The position numbers and the translations under genes were made by a program. Under the pieces are notes generated by a model. The model ran no database searches, had not been told where the DNA came from, and saw nothing but the letters and a program-made list of their open reading frames with translations. From Paracoccus methylarcula (GTDB lineage Bacteria > Pseudomonadota > Alphaproteobacteria > Rhodobacterales > Rhodobacteraceae): 64,000 bases of DNA. The stretch covers positions 38,212 to 102,211 of the forward strand of contig NZ_PXNQ02000014.1 of the NCBI RefSeq assembly GCF_003007735.2, read 5' to 3'. Positions 44,112 to 53,772 of the stretch are shown piece by piece; position 1 is the stretch's first letter; each line of letters starts with the position of its first letter.

Positions 44112-44428
44112 GAAAGGTGCAGGATTCTGTTGCCAGGCTCCTGCGGGCCCCGCCTGAAGCTGCTAGGCGTCAGGGCTTAAGGTTTCGGTTTGGTTACTGC
44201 TTACGCAGCAACGGCCACCGGAGCACGGTTGTCATTGGCAACTGTACATTGAGCACCGATAACGGTGGTAGCTCACCGGGACAAAGCAAACCCCTTTAGA
44301 CGTTCGTCGATCCTGTTTCGGCCCCATGTTCCCCCAATGAGGGTATTTGGTGGAGCCGCCGGGTACCGCCCCCGGGTCCGATCCGCTTATTACGAGCGCG
44401 TTTATGTCCATAGCCCGGCCGAAGCCGA
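44112..44428 (-). ncRNA. ssrA: Transfer-messenger RNA, circularly permuted two-piece type
   Basis: Rescues stalled ribosomes. On the minus strand the acceptor piece comes first and ends ...CGGCTCCACCA at 44348. A 22-base spacer follows, then the coding piece begins GGGGCCGAAACAGGATCGAC at 44325. GGGGCCG pairs with CGGCTCC to give the 7-bp acceptor stem, including a G-U pair. The tag frame at 44239-44201 encodes ANDNRAPVAVAA and a stop, matching alphaproteobacterial tags. A pseudoknot-like stem GCAGGA/TCCTGC lies at 44119-44144. The order acceptor-then-coding is the permuted arrangement of alphaproteobacteria. The T-loop lacks the usual TTCRA sequence, as in other two-piece tmRNAs (recalled). 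Outer ends are estimated, the internal ones are firm. Confidence 0.93.
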
Positions 44429-44436
44429 ACAGGTCG

Positions 44437-44465
44437 AATATAGGCATGCAGGCAGGATGCTGCAA
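44437..44465 (-). promoter_or_regulatory. Promoter of ssrA
   Basis: On the minus strand TTGCAG (44460-44465) and TATATT (44437-44442) are exactly 17 bases apart. This places the transcription start at about 44429, just ahead of the acceptor piece. It is one of the best housekeeping promoters in the window. Confidence 0.75.
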
Positions 44466-44535
44466 GGACGGATCGGGCCGGGCGGGCATAAAGCGATATG
44501 TCCGCCCGACGGTGGGACCGGTCTGCGCGGGCCAT

Positions 44536-45873
44536 CTATTTCTCGGGCACCAGCCCGCGCGGCGCGAAGCGCAGCACCAGAAGCAGCACCAGCCCCATGG
44601 CGATGAAACGCATATGGGCGGCGCTGGCGAGCAGATGTGCCTTCAGGTTGCCGTCAGGCATGGGCGAGGTCAGCAGCGCGATCAGTTCCGGTCCCCAGAT
44701 CTCGGCCTTGATCCACAGGAACCAGATCAGCACCGCGCCCAGAACCGCACCCCAGTTGTTGCCGGAGCCGCCGACGATCACCATCACCCAGATCAGGAAG
44801 GTATAGCGCAGCGGGTTGTATCCCACCGGCGCCATCAGCCCATCCAGCGTGATCATCATCGCCCCGGCGATCCCGATCACCGCCGAGCCGAGAATGAAGA
44901 CCTGCAGATGCCGGGCGGTCACATCCTTGCCCATCGCCTCGGCCGCCGTTTCATTGTCGCGGATCGCGCGCATCATCCGGCCCCATGGCGATTTCAGCGC
45001 CAGTTCCGCCAAGAGGATGATCGACAGCAGCACGACAAGGAACAGCAGCATGTAGCACAGCTTGACCCAGATCCCCGAGGCAGTGGAGGCGGCCATGCCC
45101 CAGCTATTGGCCAGTTCGAGGAATTCGGGGTTGCGCTGCAACTGGATCTCGAAGGGGACGGGGCGGGGGATGGTGGTGACGTTCTTGACGCCGCGGGCGA
45201 GCCAGTCCTCGTTCTTTAGTACGGCGACGATGATCTCGCCGATGCCGAGCGTGGCGATGGCAAGATAGTCCGAGCGCAGCCCCAATGCCACCTTGCCCAC
45301 CGCCCATGCGGCGGCGGCGGCAAAGACACCGCCCACCGCCCAAGACAGCAGCACCGGCAGGCCCAGCCCGCCGATATTGCCATGGCGGGCGGGGTTGTTC
45401 GCCTCGATCGCGGTTGCTGCCGGATCGAAAAGCCAGCGATAGATGATGAAGCCACCGATCAACACCGCGGTCACCGCCAGCCCACGCCATTTAGGCAGGC
45501 GTTTGCGGACCTGTGCGGCCAGAGCCAGCGTACCGACCGCTGCCGCCAGCGCGATCAATAGGCGGGGGCCCCCGGCCTCCCACGCGCCCTCGACCGGCTG
45601 CGTCGAGATCAGCACCGGGGCCAGCCCGCCAAGGGCGAGAAAGCCCACCACGCCGACATTGAACAGCCCGGCATAGCCCCATTGCATGTTGACGCCGAGG
45701 GCGGTGATGGCCGAGATCAGCCCCATGTTGAGGATTGCCAGAGAGGTGTTCCAGCTTCCCGAGAACATCCCGTTCCTGACCGTCCCCTCAAGGACGAAAA
45801 GAGCAGCGAGGATGGCGAAGAGCACGGGCGCGCGCCAGATGCTGGCGCTTGCGGCTTGACGGTTCGTGGACAT
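44536..45873 (-). CDS. livM: Branched-chain amino acid ABC transporter permease LivM
   Basis: Second permease of a hydrophobic/branched amino acid importer, 445 residues with about 11 membrane helices. Typical LivM blocks: ITALGVNMQWGYAGLFNVGVVGFLALGG, LRSDYLAIATLGIGEIIVAVLKNE, LKSPWGRMMRAIRDNETAAEAMGKDV, and FRFAPRGLVPEK-like end RFAPRGLVPEK. Two soluble loops make it longer than E. coli LivM. Last gene of livK-livG-livF-livH-livM on this strand; ssrA lies downstream. Confidence 0.92.
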   Translation of the reverse strand: MSTNRQAASASIWRAPVLFAILAALFVLEGTVRNGMFSGSWNTSLAILNMGLISAITALGVNMQWGYAGLFNVGVVGFLALGGLAPVLISTQPVEGAWEAGGPRLLIALAAAVGTLALAAQVRKRLPKWRGLAVTAVLIGGFIIYRWLFDPAATAIEANNPARHGNIGGLGLPVLLSWAVGGVFAAAAAWAVGKVALGLRSDYLAIATLGIGEIIVAVLKNEDWLARGVKNVTTIPRPVPFEIQLQRNPEFLELANSWGMAASTASGIWVKLCYMLLFLVVLLSIILLAELALKSPWGRMMRAIRDNETAAEAMGKDVTARHLQVFILGSAVIGIAGAMMITLDGLMAPVGYNPLRYTFLIWVMVIVGGSGNNWGAVLGAVLIWFLWIKAEIWGPELIALLTSPMPDGNLKAHLLASAAHMRFIAMGLVLLLVLRFAPRGLVPEK

Positions 45874-45887
45874 GCGCGAGCCCTCCC

Positions 45888-46895
45888 TTATACCGATTTG
45901 CCGCGGAACAGCCCGGTCGGGCGGAACAGCAGCACCACGATCAGAATGACGAAGCTGACGGCGAATTTATATTCCGTTCCCAGCAATTGCAGCAGCCCGC
46001 CGGGCTGCCAGTCGGGGAAGAGGTAGCCGGCGATCTTCAGCCATGGATAGGTGACCGCGACTTCCGAGAATGCGACCAGGAAGCCGCCCGCGATCGCGCC
46101 CACCGGGTTGCCGAGACCGCCGACGATCGCGGCGGCGAAGATCGGCAGCAGGATCTGGAAATAATTGAAGGGCTTGAAAGCCTTGTCCAAGCCGTAAAGG
46201 GTTCCGGCGATGGTCGCCAGCGCAGCGGCGATGATCCAGGTCATGCGCACCACCTTTTCGGGATCGATGCCCGACAACAGCGCCAGATCCTCGTTGTCGG
46301 AATAGGCGCGCATGGCCTTGCCCGACTTGGTGCGGTTCAGGAACCAGAACAGCGCCCAGACCACGATTACCGCGATGACGATGGTCAGCCCCTGCGTGGT
46401 CTTGAAGGCCAGTCCTTCCTTCAACCCGGTCAATTCACGGAAACTGCGGACATCCATGATGAAACGGGCGCCATCGGCAAAGCGTTGCTCGTCCACGCCG
46501 ATCAGCAGGCGGGTGAAGCCGTTCATCAGGAACATCACGCCGACCGAGGCCATCACCAGGATGATCGGCTTGGCCTTTTGCGCCCGGTAGAACCGGTAAA
46601 CCGTGCGGTCGGTGGCAAGGACCATGGCGGCGGTTGCGGCAATGCCCACGGGCAGGGCGAGCAGGGCGGTCGGCAATGGCCCCAGTGAAATGCCAAGCGC
46701 CTGCAGCCCCCAAGTCGCAAGGATGGTGACGGCGGTGCCGAAAGCCATGGTGTCGCCATGGGCGAAGTTGGAAAAGCGCAGGATGCCATAGATCAGCGTC
46801 ACGCCAAGCGCGCCGAGCGCAAGCTGTGCCCCGTAGGCGGCGGCGGGAATGACGACGAAGTTCAGGATCGCGACGACGGCGTTCAGGATATCCAT
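45888..46895 (-). CDS. livH: Branched-chain amino acid ABC transporter permease LivH
   Basis: First permease subunit, 335 residues. LivH features: LGALGVTLIYGILRFSNFAHGDTMAFG (N-terminal helix with Ala-His-Gly), RLLIGVDEQRFADG, RTKSGKAMRAYSDNEDLALLSGIDPEKVV (coupling loop), and AIVGGLGNPVGAIAGGFLVAFSE. The start lies 3 bp after livF and the stop 14 bp before livM, so the genes are co-transcribed. Confidence 0.93.
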   Translation of the reverse strand: MDILNAVVAILNFVVIPAAAYGAQLALGALGVTLIYGILRFSNFAHGDTMAFGTAVTILATWGLQALGISLGPLPTALLALPVGIAATAAMVLATDRTVYRFYRAQKAKPIILVMASVGVMFLMNGFTRLLIGVDEQRFADGARFIMDVRSFRELTGLKEGLAFKTTQGLTIVIAVIVVWALFWFLNRTKSGKAMRAYSDNEDLALLSGIDPEKVVRMTWIIAAALATIAGTLYGLDKAFKPFNYFQILLPIFAAAIVGGLGNPVGAIAGGFLVAFSEVAVTYPWLKIAGYLFPDWQPGGLLQLLGTEYKFAVSFVILIVVLLFRPTGLFRGKSV

Positions 46896-46898
46896 CTC

Positions 46899-47612
46899 TC
46901 AGCCCCCCAGGAATGTGCGGCGGACCTCGGGATCGGCCAAGAGCGCCTGCCCGGTGTCGGTATAGCGGTTGGCGCCCTGCACGAGGACATAGCCGATATC
47001 GGCGATCTCCAGCGCCTGCCGGGCGTTTTGCTCGACCATCAGGATCGAGATTCCGCTGCGGGCGATCTCGATGATGCGGTCGAAAAGTTCGTCCATGACG
47101 ATGGGGCTGACGCCCGCGGTCGGTTCGTCAAGCATCAGCAACCGGGGTTGGGTCATCAGGGCGCGGCCCACGGCCACCTGCTGGCGTTGTCCGCCCGAGA
47201 GCTCTCCGGCGGGTTGGCGGCGCTTGTCCTTGAGGACGGGAAAGAGGTCAAAGACCTGCTCCATCGTGGTCCTGATGTCGTTCTCGCGGATGAAGGCGCC
47301 CATTTCGAGATTTTCCTCGACCGACATCGAGGGAAAGACATTGTTCACCTGCGGCACGAAGCCCATGCCCTTCTTGACCCGATCCTGCGGGGACAAGGCG
47401 GTGATGTCCTCCCCGTCCAGCGTCACGCGCCCCTGGCGCAGATGCAACATGCCGAATACCGCCTTCATCGCGGTGGATTTGCCTGCACCGTTCGGCCCCA
47501 CGATCACCGCGATCTGGCCCTTGTCCACGGTCAGGGTGCAGTTATCCAGAATATCCGCCTTGCCATAGCCGCCGCGCATGCCGGTTGCGGAAAGATAGTG
47601 GCTGTCGCTCAT
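46899..47612 (-). CDS. livF: Branched-chain amino acid ABC transporter ATPase LivF
   Basis: ATPase of 237 residues. Walker A GPNGAGKST, GFVPQVNNVFPSMSVEENLEMG (Q-loop), signature LSGGQRQQVAVGR, Walker B LLMLDEPTAGVSPIV, and VEQNARQALEIAD. The start at 47612 overlaps the livG stop by four bases. Longer in-frame starts up to 47750 lie inside livG and are not needed. Confidence 0.93.
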   Translation of the reverse strand: MSDSHYLSATGMRGGYGKADILDNCTLTVDKGQIAVIVGPNGAGKSTAMKAVFGMLHLRQGRVTLDGEDITALSPQDRVKKGMGFVPQVNNVFPSMSVEENLEMGAFIRENDIRTTMEQVFDLFPVLKDKRRQPAGELSGGQRQQVAVGRALMTQPRLLMLDEPTAGVSPIVMDELFDRIIEIARSGISILMVEQNARQALEIADIGYVLVQGANRYTDTGQALLADPEVRRTFLGG

Positions 47613-48397
47613 GCTTCGGCCTCTGCTTTTATCTTGTTCTTCAGACCGGTGCCCAGGTAAGCCTCGATCACGGCCTCGTTCTGCATGATCTCGTCGGCCG
47701 CGCCCTCGGCCAGCACCTGGCCGGTGGCCATGACGATGACCGGGTTGCAAAGCTTGGCGATGAAATCCATGTCATGCTCGATCACGCAGAAGGTGTAGCC
47801 GCGCTCGCGGTTCAGCCGCACGATGGCGTCGCCGATCGTGCCCAGCAGCGTGCGGTTCACGCCGGCGCCGACCTCGTCGAGGAATACCACCTTGGCATCG
47901 ACCATCATGGTGCGGCCCAGTTCCAGCAGCTTTTTCTGCCCGCCCGACAGGTTGCCCGCCTTTTCATGCGCCAGGTGGCGGATGGTCAGGAAGTCCAGCA
48001 CCTCGTCGGCCTTCTTGTGCAGTTCCGCCTCTTCGCGCTCGATCCGGGCGCGCTGCAGCCACGTGCTCCAGATCGTCTCGCCGGTCTGTCCGCCCGGAAC
48101 CATCATCAGGTTCTCGCGCACCGTCATCGAGGCGAATTCATGCGCAAGCTGGAAGGTGCGCAGCAATCCGCGATGGAAAAGCTCATGCGGAGGCAGGCCG
48201 GTGATGTCCTGGCCATCCATGAAGACGCGCCCCGAAGTGGGTGGCAAGACGCCTGCTATAACGTTGAATAATGTTGATTTTCCGGCGCCGTTCGGCCCGA
48301 TCAGCCCGGTGATCGAACCGGATTCGATGCTCAGGCTGGCACCATCGACGGCGCGAAACCCGCCGAAATGCCGGTGAAGGTCTTCGACCCTTATCAT
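47609..48397 (-). CDS. livG: Branched-chain amino acid ABC transporter ATPase LivG
   Basis: ATPase of 262 residues. Walker A GPNGAGKST (about 36-44), LLRTFQLAHEFASMTVRENLMM (Q-loop), signature LSGGQKKLLELGR, Walker B VVFLDEVGAGV and VIEHDMDFIAKL. In Walker B the usual Asp-Glu-Pro is Asp-Glu-Val, a common LivG variant. First gene after the intercistronic stem-loop behind livK. Confidence 0.92.
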   Translation of the reverse strand: MIRVEDLHRHFGGFRAVDGASLSIESGSITGLIGPNGAGKSTLFNVIAGVLPPTSGRVFMDGQDITGLPPHELFHRGLLRTFQLAHEFASMTVRENLMMVPGGQTGETIWSTWLQRARIEREEAELHKKADEVLDFLTIRHLAHEKAGNLSGGQKKLLELGRTMMVDAKVVFLDEVGAGVNRTLLGTIGDAIVRLNRERGYTFCVIEHDMDFIAKLCNPVIVMATGQVLAEGAADEIMQNEAVIEAYLGTGLKNKIKAEAEA

Positions 48398-48465
48398 GCG
48401 TTGTTCCCTGCCTTCACTCTATGCGGTGAAGCTTTTCCGCCAAGGCGGTTGATTATATGTTAATC

Positions 48466-48495
48466 GGCCCGGCTCCCACGAGGGGATGCCGGGCC
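48466..48495 (-). terminator. Stem-loop between livK and livG
   Basis: GGCCCGGC and GCCGGGCC form a perfect 8-bp stem with a 14-base loop, 17 bases downstream of the livK stop. There is no proper U run, so partial termination or message protection, giving more binding protein than transporter, is the likely role. Confidence 0.55.
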
Positions 48496-48512
48496 TGCTC
48501 TTCGTGATCTGC

Positions 48513-49697
48513 TCAGCGATAGCCGACGACTTCCAGCGCGCCGCCGTTGAAGGCGACTTCGCGATAGACGCCTGCCGATTCGCCAGCGCCGACCAGTTCG
48601 ACCGAGGTGGCCCCGACATAGTCGATATCGCCGCCGCCATTGATGATTTCCAGCCCCTTGGCCAATTCGCCCGGCAGGATCTTCTCGCCCGGCTCATTGG
48701 CGATATCCATGATCTTGTCCTTGTAGCTGCCCGGATCGCTGGAACCGGCAGCGGCCATGGCCAACAGCATCAGCGCGGCTGCATCATAGGCCTCGGCCGA
48801 GAAGGCGCCGGTGCCGTCGAAGCCCGCCTCTGTGGCCATCGCGACATAGGTGTCGCGGCCCTCGCCCTCGGCCGCGGGATTCTGGCCGAAGCTGCCGTCG
48901 ATCTCGGTGCCGAAATTATCGACCAGTGCCTGGCCGACCATGCCGTCGGGGAAGACGAATGTGTCGAAGGCGCCGGTATCCAGCGCGGCGCGCACCACGC
49001 CCGAGCCGCCCTGATCGACATAGCCTGCCACGACCAGCGCATCTCCTCCGGCTGCGGCCAGCGCCGCCACCTCGGCCGAATAATCGGCCTTGCCGTCTTC
49101 ATGGGCGCTGTTGACGGTCACCGTGCCGCCCTTTTCCTCGAACGCGGCCTGGAAGCTTTCGGCAAGGCCCTTGCCGTAGTCGTTGTTGGTATAGGTCACG
49201 GCAACGTTCTGGATGCCCTTGTCCATGATGATATTGGCCATCACTTCGCCCTGGCGCGCGTCCGAGGGGGAGGTGCGGAAGAACAGCCCGTTATCCTCGA
49301 TCTCGGACAGGGCGGGCGAGGTGGCCGAGGGCGAGATCATCACGATGCCATTCGGCACGGCCACGTTTTCCAGCGAGGCGATGGTCTCGCCCGAGCACAT
49401 GCCGCCGACGATACCCCTGACCTTTTCGGCGGTAATCAGGCGTTCCACGGTGGCGGTCGCGGCAGCGGCATCGGCGCAGGTCGAATCGCCCTTGACCAGC
49501 GTCACGGTCGAGCCGTCAAGCAGCAGGCCGGAATCGCTGATCTCCTTGGCGGCGAGTTCGGCCCCGGCCTGCATCGCGGGCGCCATGGATTCCAGAGGTC
49601 CGGTGAAGCCGAGCGATGTGCCCAGCTTGATTTCCTCGGCACTCGTGACACCCGCTGCAAGCGCTGTTGCGGCGGTTGCAAGAAGAAGTTTTTTCAT
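48513..49697 (-). CDS. livK: Branched-chain amino acid ABC transporter substrate-binding protein LivK
   Basis: Periplasmic receptor, 394 residues. The signal peptide MKKLLLATAATALAAGVTSA precedes EEIKLGTSLGFTGPLESMAP. Then LAAKEISDSGLLLDGSTVTLVKGD, a CADAA...GGMCSGET pair of cysteines that may form a disulfide, MISPSATSPALSEIEDNGLFFRTSPSD, and VAVTYTNNDYGKGLAESF. The ligand is some amino acid; which one cannot be read from sequence. The start has AGGGAGACAAATCG upstream. Confidence 0.9.
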   Translation of the reverse strand: MKKLLLATAATALAAGVTSAEEIKLGTSLGFTGPLESMAPAMQAGAELAAKEISDSGLLLDGSTVTLVKGDSTCADAAAATATVERLITAEKVRGIVGGMCSGETIASLENVAVPNGIVMISPSATSPALSEIEDNGLFFRTSPSDARQGEVMANIIMDKGIQNVAVTYTNNDYGKGLAESFQAAFEEKGGTVTVNSAHEDGKADYSAEVAALAAAGGDALVVAGYVDQGGSGVVRAALDTGAFDTFVFPDGMVGQALVDNFGTEIDGSFGQNPAAEGEGRDTYVAMATEAGFDGTGAFSAEAYDAAALMLLAMAAAGSSDPGSYKDKIMDIANEPGEKILPGELAKGLEIINGGGDIDYVGATSVELVGAGESAGVYREVAFNGGALEVVGYR

Positions 49698-49813
49698 CGA
49701 TTTGTCTCCCTGTTGGAACAACATCCTGTCTTGCAGGTTAAAAGCCCCGTTCACAAAAGGAAAGCGACTTGTCTGGGGGAATTACACGCTTTTGACAAGG
49801 AAGTCCGGCGGGC

Positions 49814-50305
49814 TCAACGCCAGCCGAGGGGGTCCTGACGGCGCCTGAAAGGCAAGGCGGCCAAACCGATTCCCAGCCACCCGAGAACAAGGCCGATGGC
49901 GGCCGCGATGAAGCCCGATCCGGTGACCGGAGCCGCAGGGCGAAAATCGCTCCAGGTCGCGCTCAGGGTCTCGGGATCGCGAAGCCGGTGAGGCAGGAGC
50001 AGGCGTTCCAGCGGGGCGGCGGCGCGCAGCATCTCCAGATCGTTCCGCGCACGGTTCAGGCGGATGAAGACGCGCTGCATATCGGCCCGGTGCGCATCGC
50101 GGAAACCGCTCCCCGAAAGCTCGGCGAGCGCCTGGTCCCGCGTCAGCCCGGCCTTGCGGGCGCTGCCGTCGAAATCCTCGGCCACCCGCGATAATGCATC
50201 GACCTGGCCGCCGAGGCGTTGCAGATATTGGTCAGAAAAGGCCGGGAACTGCGACAGGACGGCCGCGCAGAGAACCGCCGCCGCCAGCCGCAGCAGCCGG
50301 ATCAT
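49814..50305 (-). CDS. DUF2937 membrane protein
   Basis: A 163-residue protein with an N-terminal hydrophobic segment (about 5-22), a charged helical middle ([40 protein letters not shown]), and a C-terminal membrane helix (about 129-152, [20 protein letters not shown]). This layout, with the soluble part outside, fits DUF2937. No function is known. It overlaps the end of proS by four bases and is probably co-translated with it. Confidence 0.75.
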   Translation of the reverse strand: MIRLLRLAAAVLCAAVLSQFPAFSDQYLQRLGGQVDALSRVAEDFDGSARKAGLTRDQALAELSGSGFRDAHRADMQRVFIRLNRARNDLEMLRAAAPLERLLLPHRLRDPETLSATWSDFRPAAPVTGSGFIAAAIGLVLGWLGIGLAALPFRRRQDPLGWR

Positions 50306-51666
50306 TTGTCGATCACCGCCGTGTTGAGCACCGGCGCATAGATCGAGCTCAGCCGCGCCACGATATCCTTGGGCGACATTTCCTCGCTTTCGCCACTGCG
50401 GCGATTGGTCAGTTCGACCTTGCCATTCGCCAGCCCGCGCGGCCCGACCGTGACCCGCCAGGGCAGGCCGATAAGGTCCATGCCGGCGAATTTCGCGCCC
50501 GCCCGTTCGTCGCGGTCGTCGTAAAGCGGATCCAGCCCCGCCGCCCGAAGCTCGGCATAGATCGTCTCGCAGGCGCTGTCGGTGGCGCTGTCGCCCTGTT
50601 TCAGGTTGACGATTCCGGCATGGAAGGGCGTCACGCCTTCGGGCCAGATGATACCCTTGTCATCATGGCTGGCCTCGATGATCGCGCCCAGAAGGCGGCT
50701 GACACCGATGCCGTGGCTGCCCATGTGGACGGGCACGCGGCTGCCGTCGGGGGTTACGACCGTCGCCCCCATCGGCTCGGAATACTTGGTGCCGAAATAG
50801 AAGATCTGGCCGACCTCGATCCCGCGTGCGACGCGGCGGCGGGCCTCGGGGACCTGCTGGAACAGGGCGTCGTCATGGGTCTCGTCGGTGCGGGCATAGC
50901 GGCTGGTGAATTCTTCCAGCACGGCCTGGCACTGGTCCTTGCTGTCATAGTCGATCTGCCGGTCGCCAAAGGTCAGGTCGGTGATCTCGCTGTCATAAAA
51001 GACCTCGGATTCGCCGGTGTCGGCCAGCACCAGGAATTCATGCGTGTAATCCCCGCCGATCGGCCCGCCATCGGCGCGCATCGGGATCGCCTGCAGGCCC
51101 ATCCGCTCATAGGTGCGCAGATAGGTCACCAGGTGCCGGTTATAGGCGTGCAACGCGTCTTCCTTGGTCAGGTCGAAATTGTAGCCGTCCTTCATCAGGA
51201 ACTCGCGGCCACGCATGACGCCGAAACGCGGGCGGATCTCGTCGCGGAACTTCCACTGGATGTGATAGAGCGTCAGCGGCAGATCCTTGTAGCTGCTGAT
51301 ATTGCCGGACCGGAAGATGTCGGTGATCATCTCCTCGTTGGTGGGACCGTATAGCAGATCGCGCTTGTGCCGGTCGCGAATGCGCAGCATTTCCTCGCCA
51401 TAGTCGTCGTAACGGCCGCTTTCCCGCCACAGGTCGGCCGGCTGCAGGGTCGGCATCAGAAGCGGGATATGTCCGGCGCGCTGCTGTTCCTCGTGCACGA
51501 TCTGCTCGATCCGGCGCAGCACCTTGTAGCCGAGCGGCAGCCAGGAATAGATCCCCGCTGCCTGCTGCCGGATCATGCCGGCGCGCAGCATCAGCCGGTG
51601 GCTGACGATCTGGGCTTCTTTGGGGTCCTCTTTCAGGACGGGCAGGAAATAGCGCGACAGACGCAT
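50302..51666 (-). CDS. proS: Prolyl-tRNA synthetase, short alphaproteobacterial type
   Basis: Class II enzyme charging tRNA-Pro. Length is 454 residues against about 570 in E. coli, because the editing insertion domain between motifs 2 and 3 is absent, as usual in alphaproteobacteria. Visible: [20 protein letters not shown], motif 1 region [20 protein letters not shown], motif 2 [29 protein letters not shown], motif 3 [16 protein letters not shown], and the anticodon domain ending. The start at 51666 is the ATG directly before RLSRYFLP; longer frames run into unrelated sequence. Without an editing domain, mis-charged Ala-tRNA-Pro must be cleared by a separate protein such as ProXp-ala (known). 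Confidence 0.95.
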   Translation of the reverse strand: MRLSRYFLPVLKEDPKEAQIVSHRLMLRAGMIRQQAAGIYSWLPLGYKVLRRIEQIVHEEQQRAGHIPLLMPTLQPADLWRESGRYDDYGEEMLRIRDRHKRDLLYGPTNEEMITDIFRSGNISSYKDLPLTLYHIQWKFRDEIRPRFGVMRGREFLMKDGYNFDLTKEDALHAYNRHLVTYLRTYERMGLQAIPMRADGGPIGGDYTHEFLVLADTGESEVFYDSEITDLTFGDRQIDYDSKDQCQAVLEEFTSRYARTDETHDDALFQQVPEARRRVARGIEVGQIFYFGTKYSEPMGATVVTPDGSRVPVHMGSHGIGVSRLLGAIIEASHDDKGIIWPEGVTPFHAGIVNLKQGDSATDSACETIYAELRAAGLDPLYDDRDERAGAKFAGMDLIGLPWRVTVGPRGLANGKVELTNRRSGESEEMSPKDIVARLSSIYAPVLNTAVIDK

Positions 51667-51816
51667 GGCGTGGTCCTTTGGGTTCGGGTCGGGCCGAGGG
51701 TTAGCGGATCGGGATGCGCTTGCCAAGAAGTCGAGAGGGCGATCATCATGCCGCATCTTGCAACCCCCCGCCAAGACCGCCACATTCGCCCCGTATCATT
51801 CAAGCGGAGAGACGCG

Positions 51817-53031
51817 ATGAGCGTGCCGGTGCGGAAACAGGTGATGTGGTGGGGTGTCGCGGCGCTGGTGCTGTTCGTGGCCATGTGGCTGCTGGGGCAG
51901 GCGATCCTGCCCTTCCTGCTGGGGGCGGGCATCGCCTATATGCTGGATCCCATTGCCGACCGGCTGGAGCGGATGGGCCTGTCGCGGACCATGGCGGTGG
52001 TGGTGATCACCGCCGGGGCGGTGTTCATGCTTGCCGCCGTGATCCTGCTGATCGTGCCGACATTGCTGCGCCAGGCCACGGCGCTGATCGAGACGGCCCC
52101 CGAGATGATGGACAAGGCGCGCGGCTTCGTCACCACGCATTTCCCCGAACTGGTGCCCGAAGGCGGCACGATCGGCTCGGCCATCAGCGACCTGGGCAAG
52201 ACCATGGGCGAACAGCTCGGCAAATTCGCGGGCACGCTTCTGGGCTCGGTGCGGGGCGTGTTCGGGGTCATCGCGCTTTTCGTGATCGTGCCGGTGGTCA
52301 CATTTTACCTGCTGCTGGACTGGGACCGGATGGTCGAGAGGATCGATGCGCTGCTGCCCCGCGAACATGCCGGCACGGTCCGCCGCCTCGCGACCGAGGT
52401 CGACGGCGCCTTGTCGGGTTTCCTGCGCGGGCAGGGGCTGGTGATCCTGATCCTCGGAACCTGGTATTCGCTGGCGCTGGCGCTGGTCGGCCTGCCATTC
52501 GGCTTTTTCATCGGCATCATGGCGGCGGTGCTGTCCTTCATCCCCTATGTCGGCGTGCTGATCGGCGGGGCCACTGCCATCGGCGTCGCGCTGTTCAGTT
52601 TCTGGGGCGATCCGCTCTGGATCGGCGCCGTCGTGGTGATCTTTGCCATCGGGCAGGTGGTCGAGGGCAATTACCTGCAGCCCAAGATCGTCGGCGGGCA
52701 TGTCGGGCTGCACCCGGTCTGGCTGCTGCTTGCCCTGTCGGTCTTTGGCGCGCTGTTCGGCTTTGTCGGGCTGGTGCTGGCCGTGCCGCTGGCCGCCGCC
52801 CTGGGGGTGCTGACCCGGTTCCTGATCGAACGCTACCTGGAAAGCCCGCTCTATACCGGCAAATCGGCCCCGCCCGAACCGGCGCCGCCGGTGCTGGTCG
52901 AGCTGGCGCCGCGTGGCACATTGGCGGCGGATCTGCGCGAGACCTATCGGCGCGAGGAAGCGGAAGATGACAAGCGGATCGCCGAGGCAGGCGAGCCGGT
53001 GCAGCATGACGCCTCGAACAGGCAGGGCTGA
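51817..53031 (+). CDS. AI-2E family (PerM-like) transporter
   Basis: A 404-residue integral membrane protein with about eight helices and the family layout: two N-terminal helices (about 12-50), then helix 3 and a periplasmic or amphipathic region (ETAPEMMDKARGFVTTHFPEL). A C-terminal block reads SFIPYVGVLIGGATAIGVAL and QVVEGNYLQPKIVGGHVGLHP, a strong AI-2E family signature. A charged cytoplasmic tail ends the protein. The substrate is unknown; the family name comes from TqsA. hdaA follows 9 bp later, a conserved pairing in the group. Confidence 0.88.
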   Translation: MSVPVRKQVMWWGVAALVLFVAMWLLGQAILPFLLGAGIAYMLDPIADRLERMGLSRTMAVVVITAGAVFMLAAVILLIVPTLLRQATALIETAPEMMDKARGFVTTHFPELVPEGGTIGSAISDLGKTMGEQLGKFAGTLLGSVRGVFGVIALFVIVPVVTFYLLLDWDRMVERIDALLPREHAGTVRRLATEVDGALSGFLRGQGLVILILGTWYSLALALVGLPFGFFIGIMAAVLSFIPYVGVLIGGATAIGVALFSFWGDPLWIGAVVVIFAIGQVVEGNYLQPKIVGGHVGLHPVWLLLALSVFGALFGFVGLVLAVPLAAALGVLTRFLIERYLESPLYTGKSAPPEPAPPVLVELAPRGTLAADLRETYRREEAEDDKRIAEAGEPVQHDASNRQG

Positions 53032-53040
53032 GATATCGGT

Positions 53041-53730
53041 TTGCCCAGGCAATTGACCCTCGACCTGACCACGCCACCGGCCTTTTCGCGTGGCGATTTC
53101 CTGCCCGCCACTGCGAATGAAGCGGCGCTCTTGACCCTGGACGCACCTCAGGACTGGCCGCGGGGACGGATGCTGCTGATCGGGCCGGAAGGCGCGGGCA
53201 AGTCGCATATGGCGGCCTTCTGGGCGGCCGAGAACGGCGCGCGCAAGGTCGCGGCGGGTGGGCTGAATCCCGAGATGGCCGATCACCTCGTGGCCGAGGG
53301 CGGTGCGCTGGTGGTCGAGGATGCCGACCATGCGGGTTTTGCCGCCGGGGCCGAGCAGGCGTTGTTCCACCTGTGGAATCTCTGCGCCGCGCGCGATTGC
53401 CTGTTCCTTCTGACCGCCCGCAGCGCTCCGCGCGATTGGGGGCTGCTGCTGCCCGATCTGCGTTCGCGCATGGATGCGATGGCGCAGGTCAGGCTGGGCC
53501 CGCCGGACGAGGCGCTCCTGGCCGCGGTGCTGGTCAAGCTGTTCGCCGACCGGCAATTGACCGTTTCCGCCGGACTGATCGAGTGGCTGGTGCTGCGCAT
53601 GGATCGCGATCTTGGACTGGCGCGCCGCCTGGTCGCCGCGATGGACCGGGCCGCGATGGCGCGCAAGGGGCCGGTAACCCGCCGGATCGCCGCCGATCTG
53701 CTGGACAAACTGTCCCCGGTTGACGCATGA
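53041..53730 (+). CDS. hdaA: DnaA regulatory protein HdaA (Hda homologue)
   Basis: AAA+ protein that, bound to the sliding clamp, stimulates ATP hydrolysis by DnaA and so prevents re-initiation. The 229-residue protein starts at TTG 53041; residues 4-9, QLTLDL, are the clamp-binding motif just after the start, which supports this start. Walker A is GPEGAGKSH (about 49-57), sensor/Walker B region ALVVEDADHAGF, and LLTARSAPRDWGLLLPDLRSRM (box VII arginine). It is shorter and more divergent than DnaA domain III, as expected for Hda. It lies between perM and ppk. Confidence 0.88.
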   Translation: MPRQLTLDLTTPPAFSRGDFLPATANEAALLTLDAPQDWPRGRMLLIGPEGAGKSHMAAFWAAENGARKVAAGGLNPEMADHLVAEGGALVVEDADHAGFAAGAEQALFHLWNLCAARDCLFLLTARSAPRDWGLLLPDLRSRMDAMAQVRLGPPDEALLAAVLVKLFADRQLTVSAGLIEWLVLRMDRDLGLARRLVAAMDRAAMARKGPVTRRIAADLLDKLSPVDA

Positions 53731-53772
53731 TCCGCCGGCGATTTTTCGCCCCTCGAATCTTATCCGGACAGC

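Noticed and set aside
44347..45219. Forward open frame of 290 codons over ssrA and livM
   Set aside because: The tmRNA gene and LivM motifs on the other strand account for this DNA.
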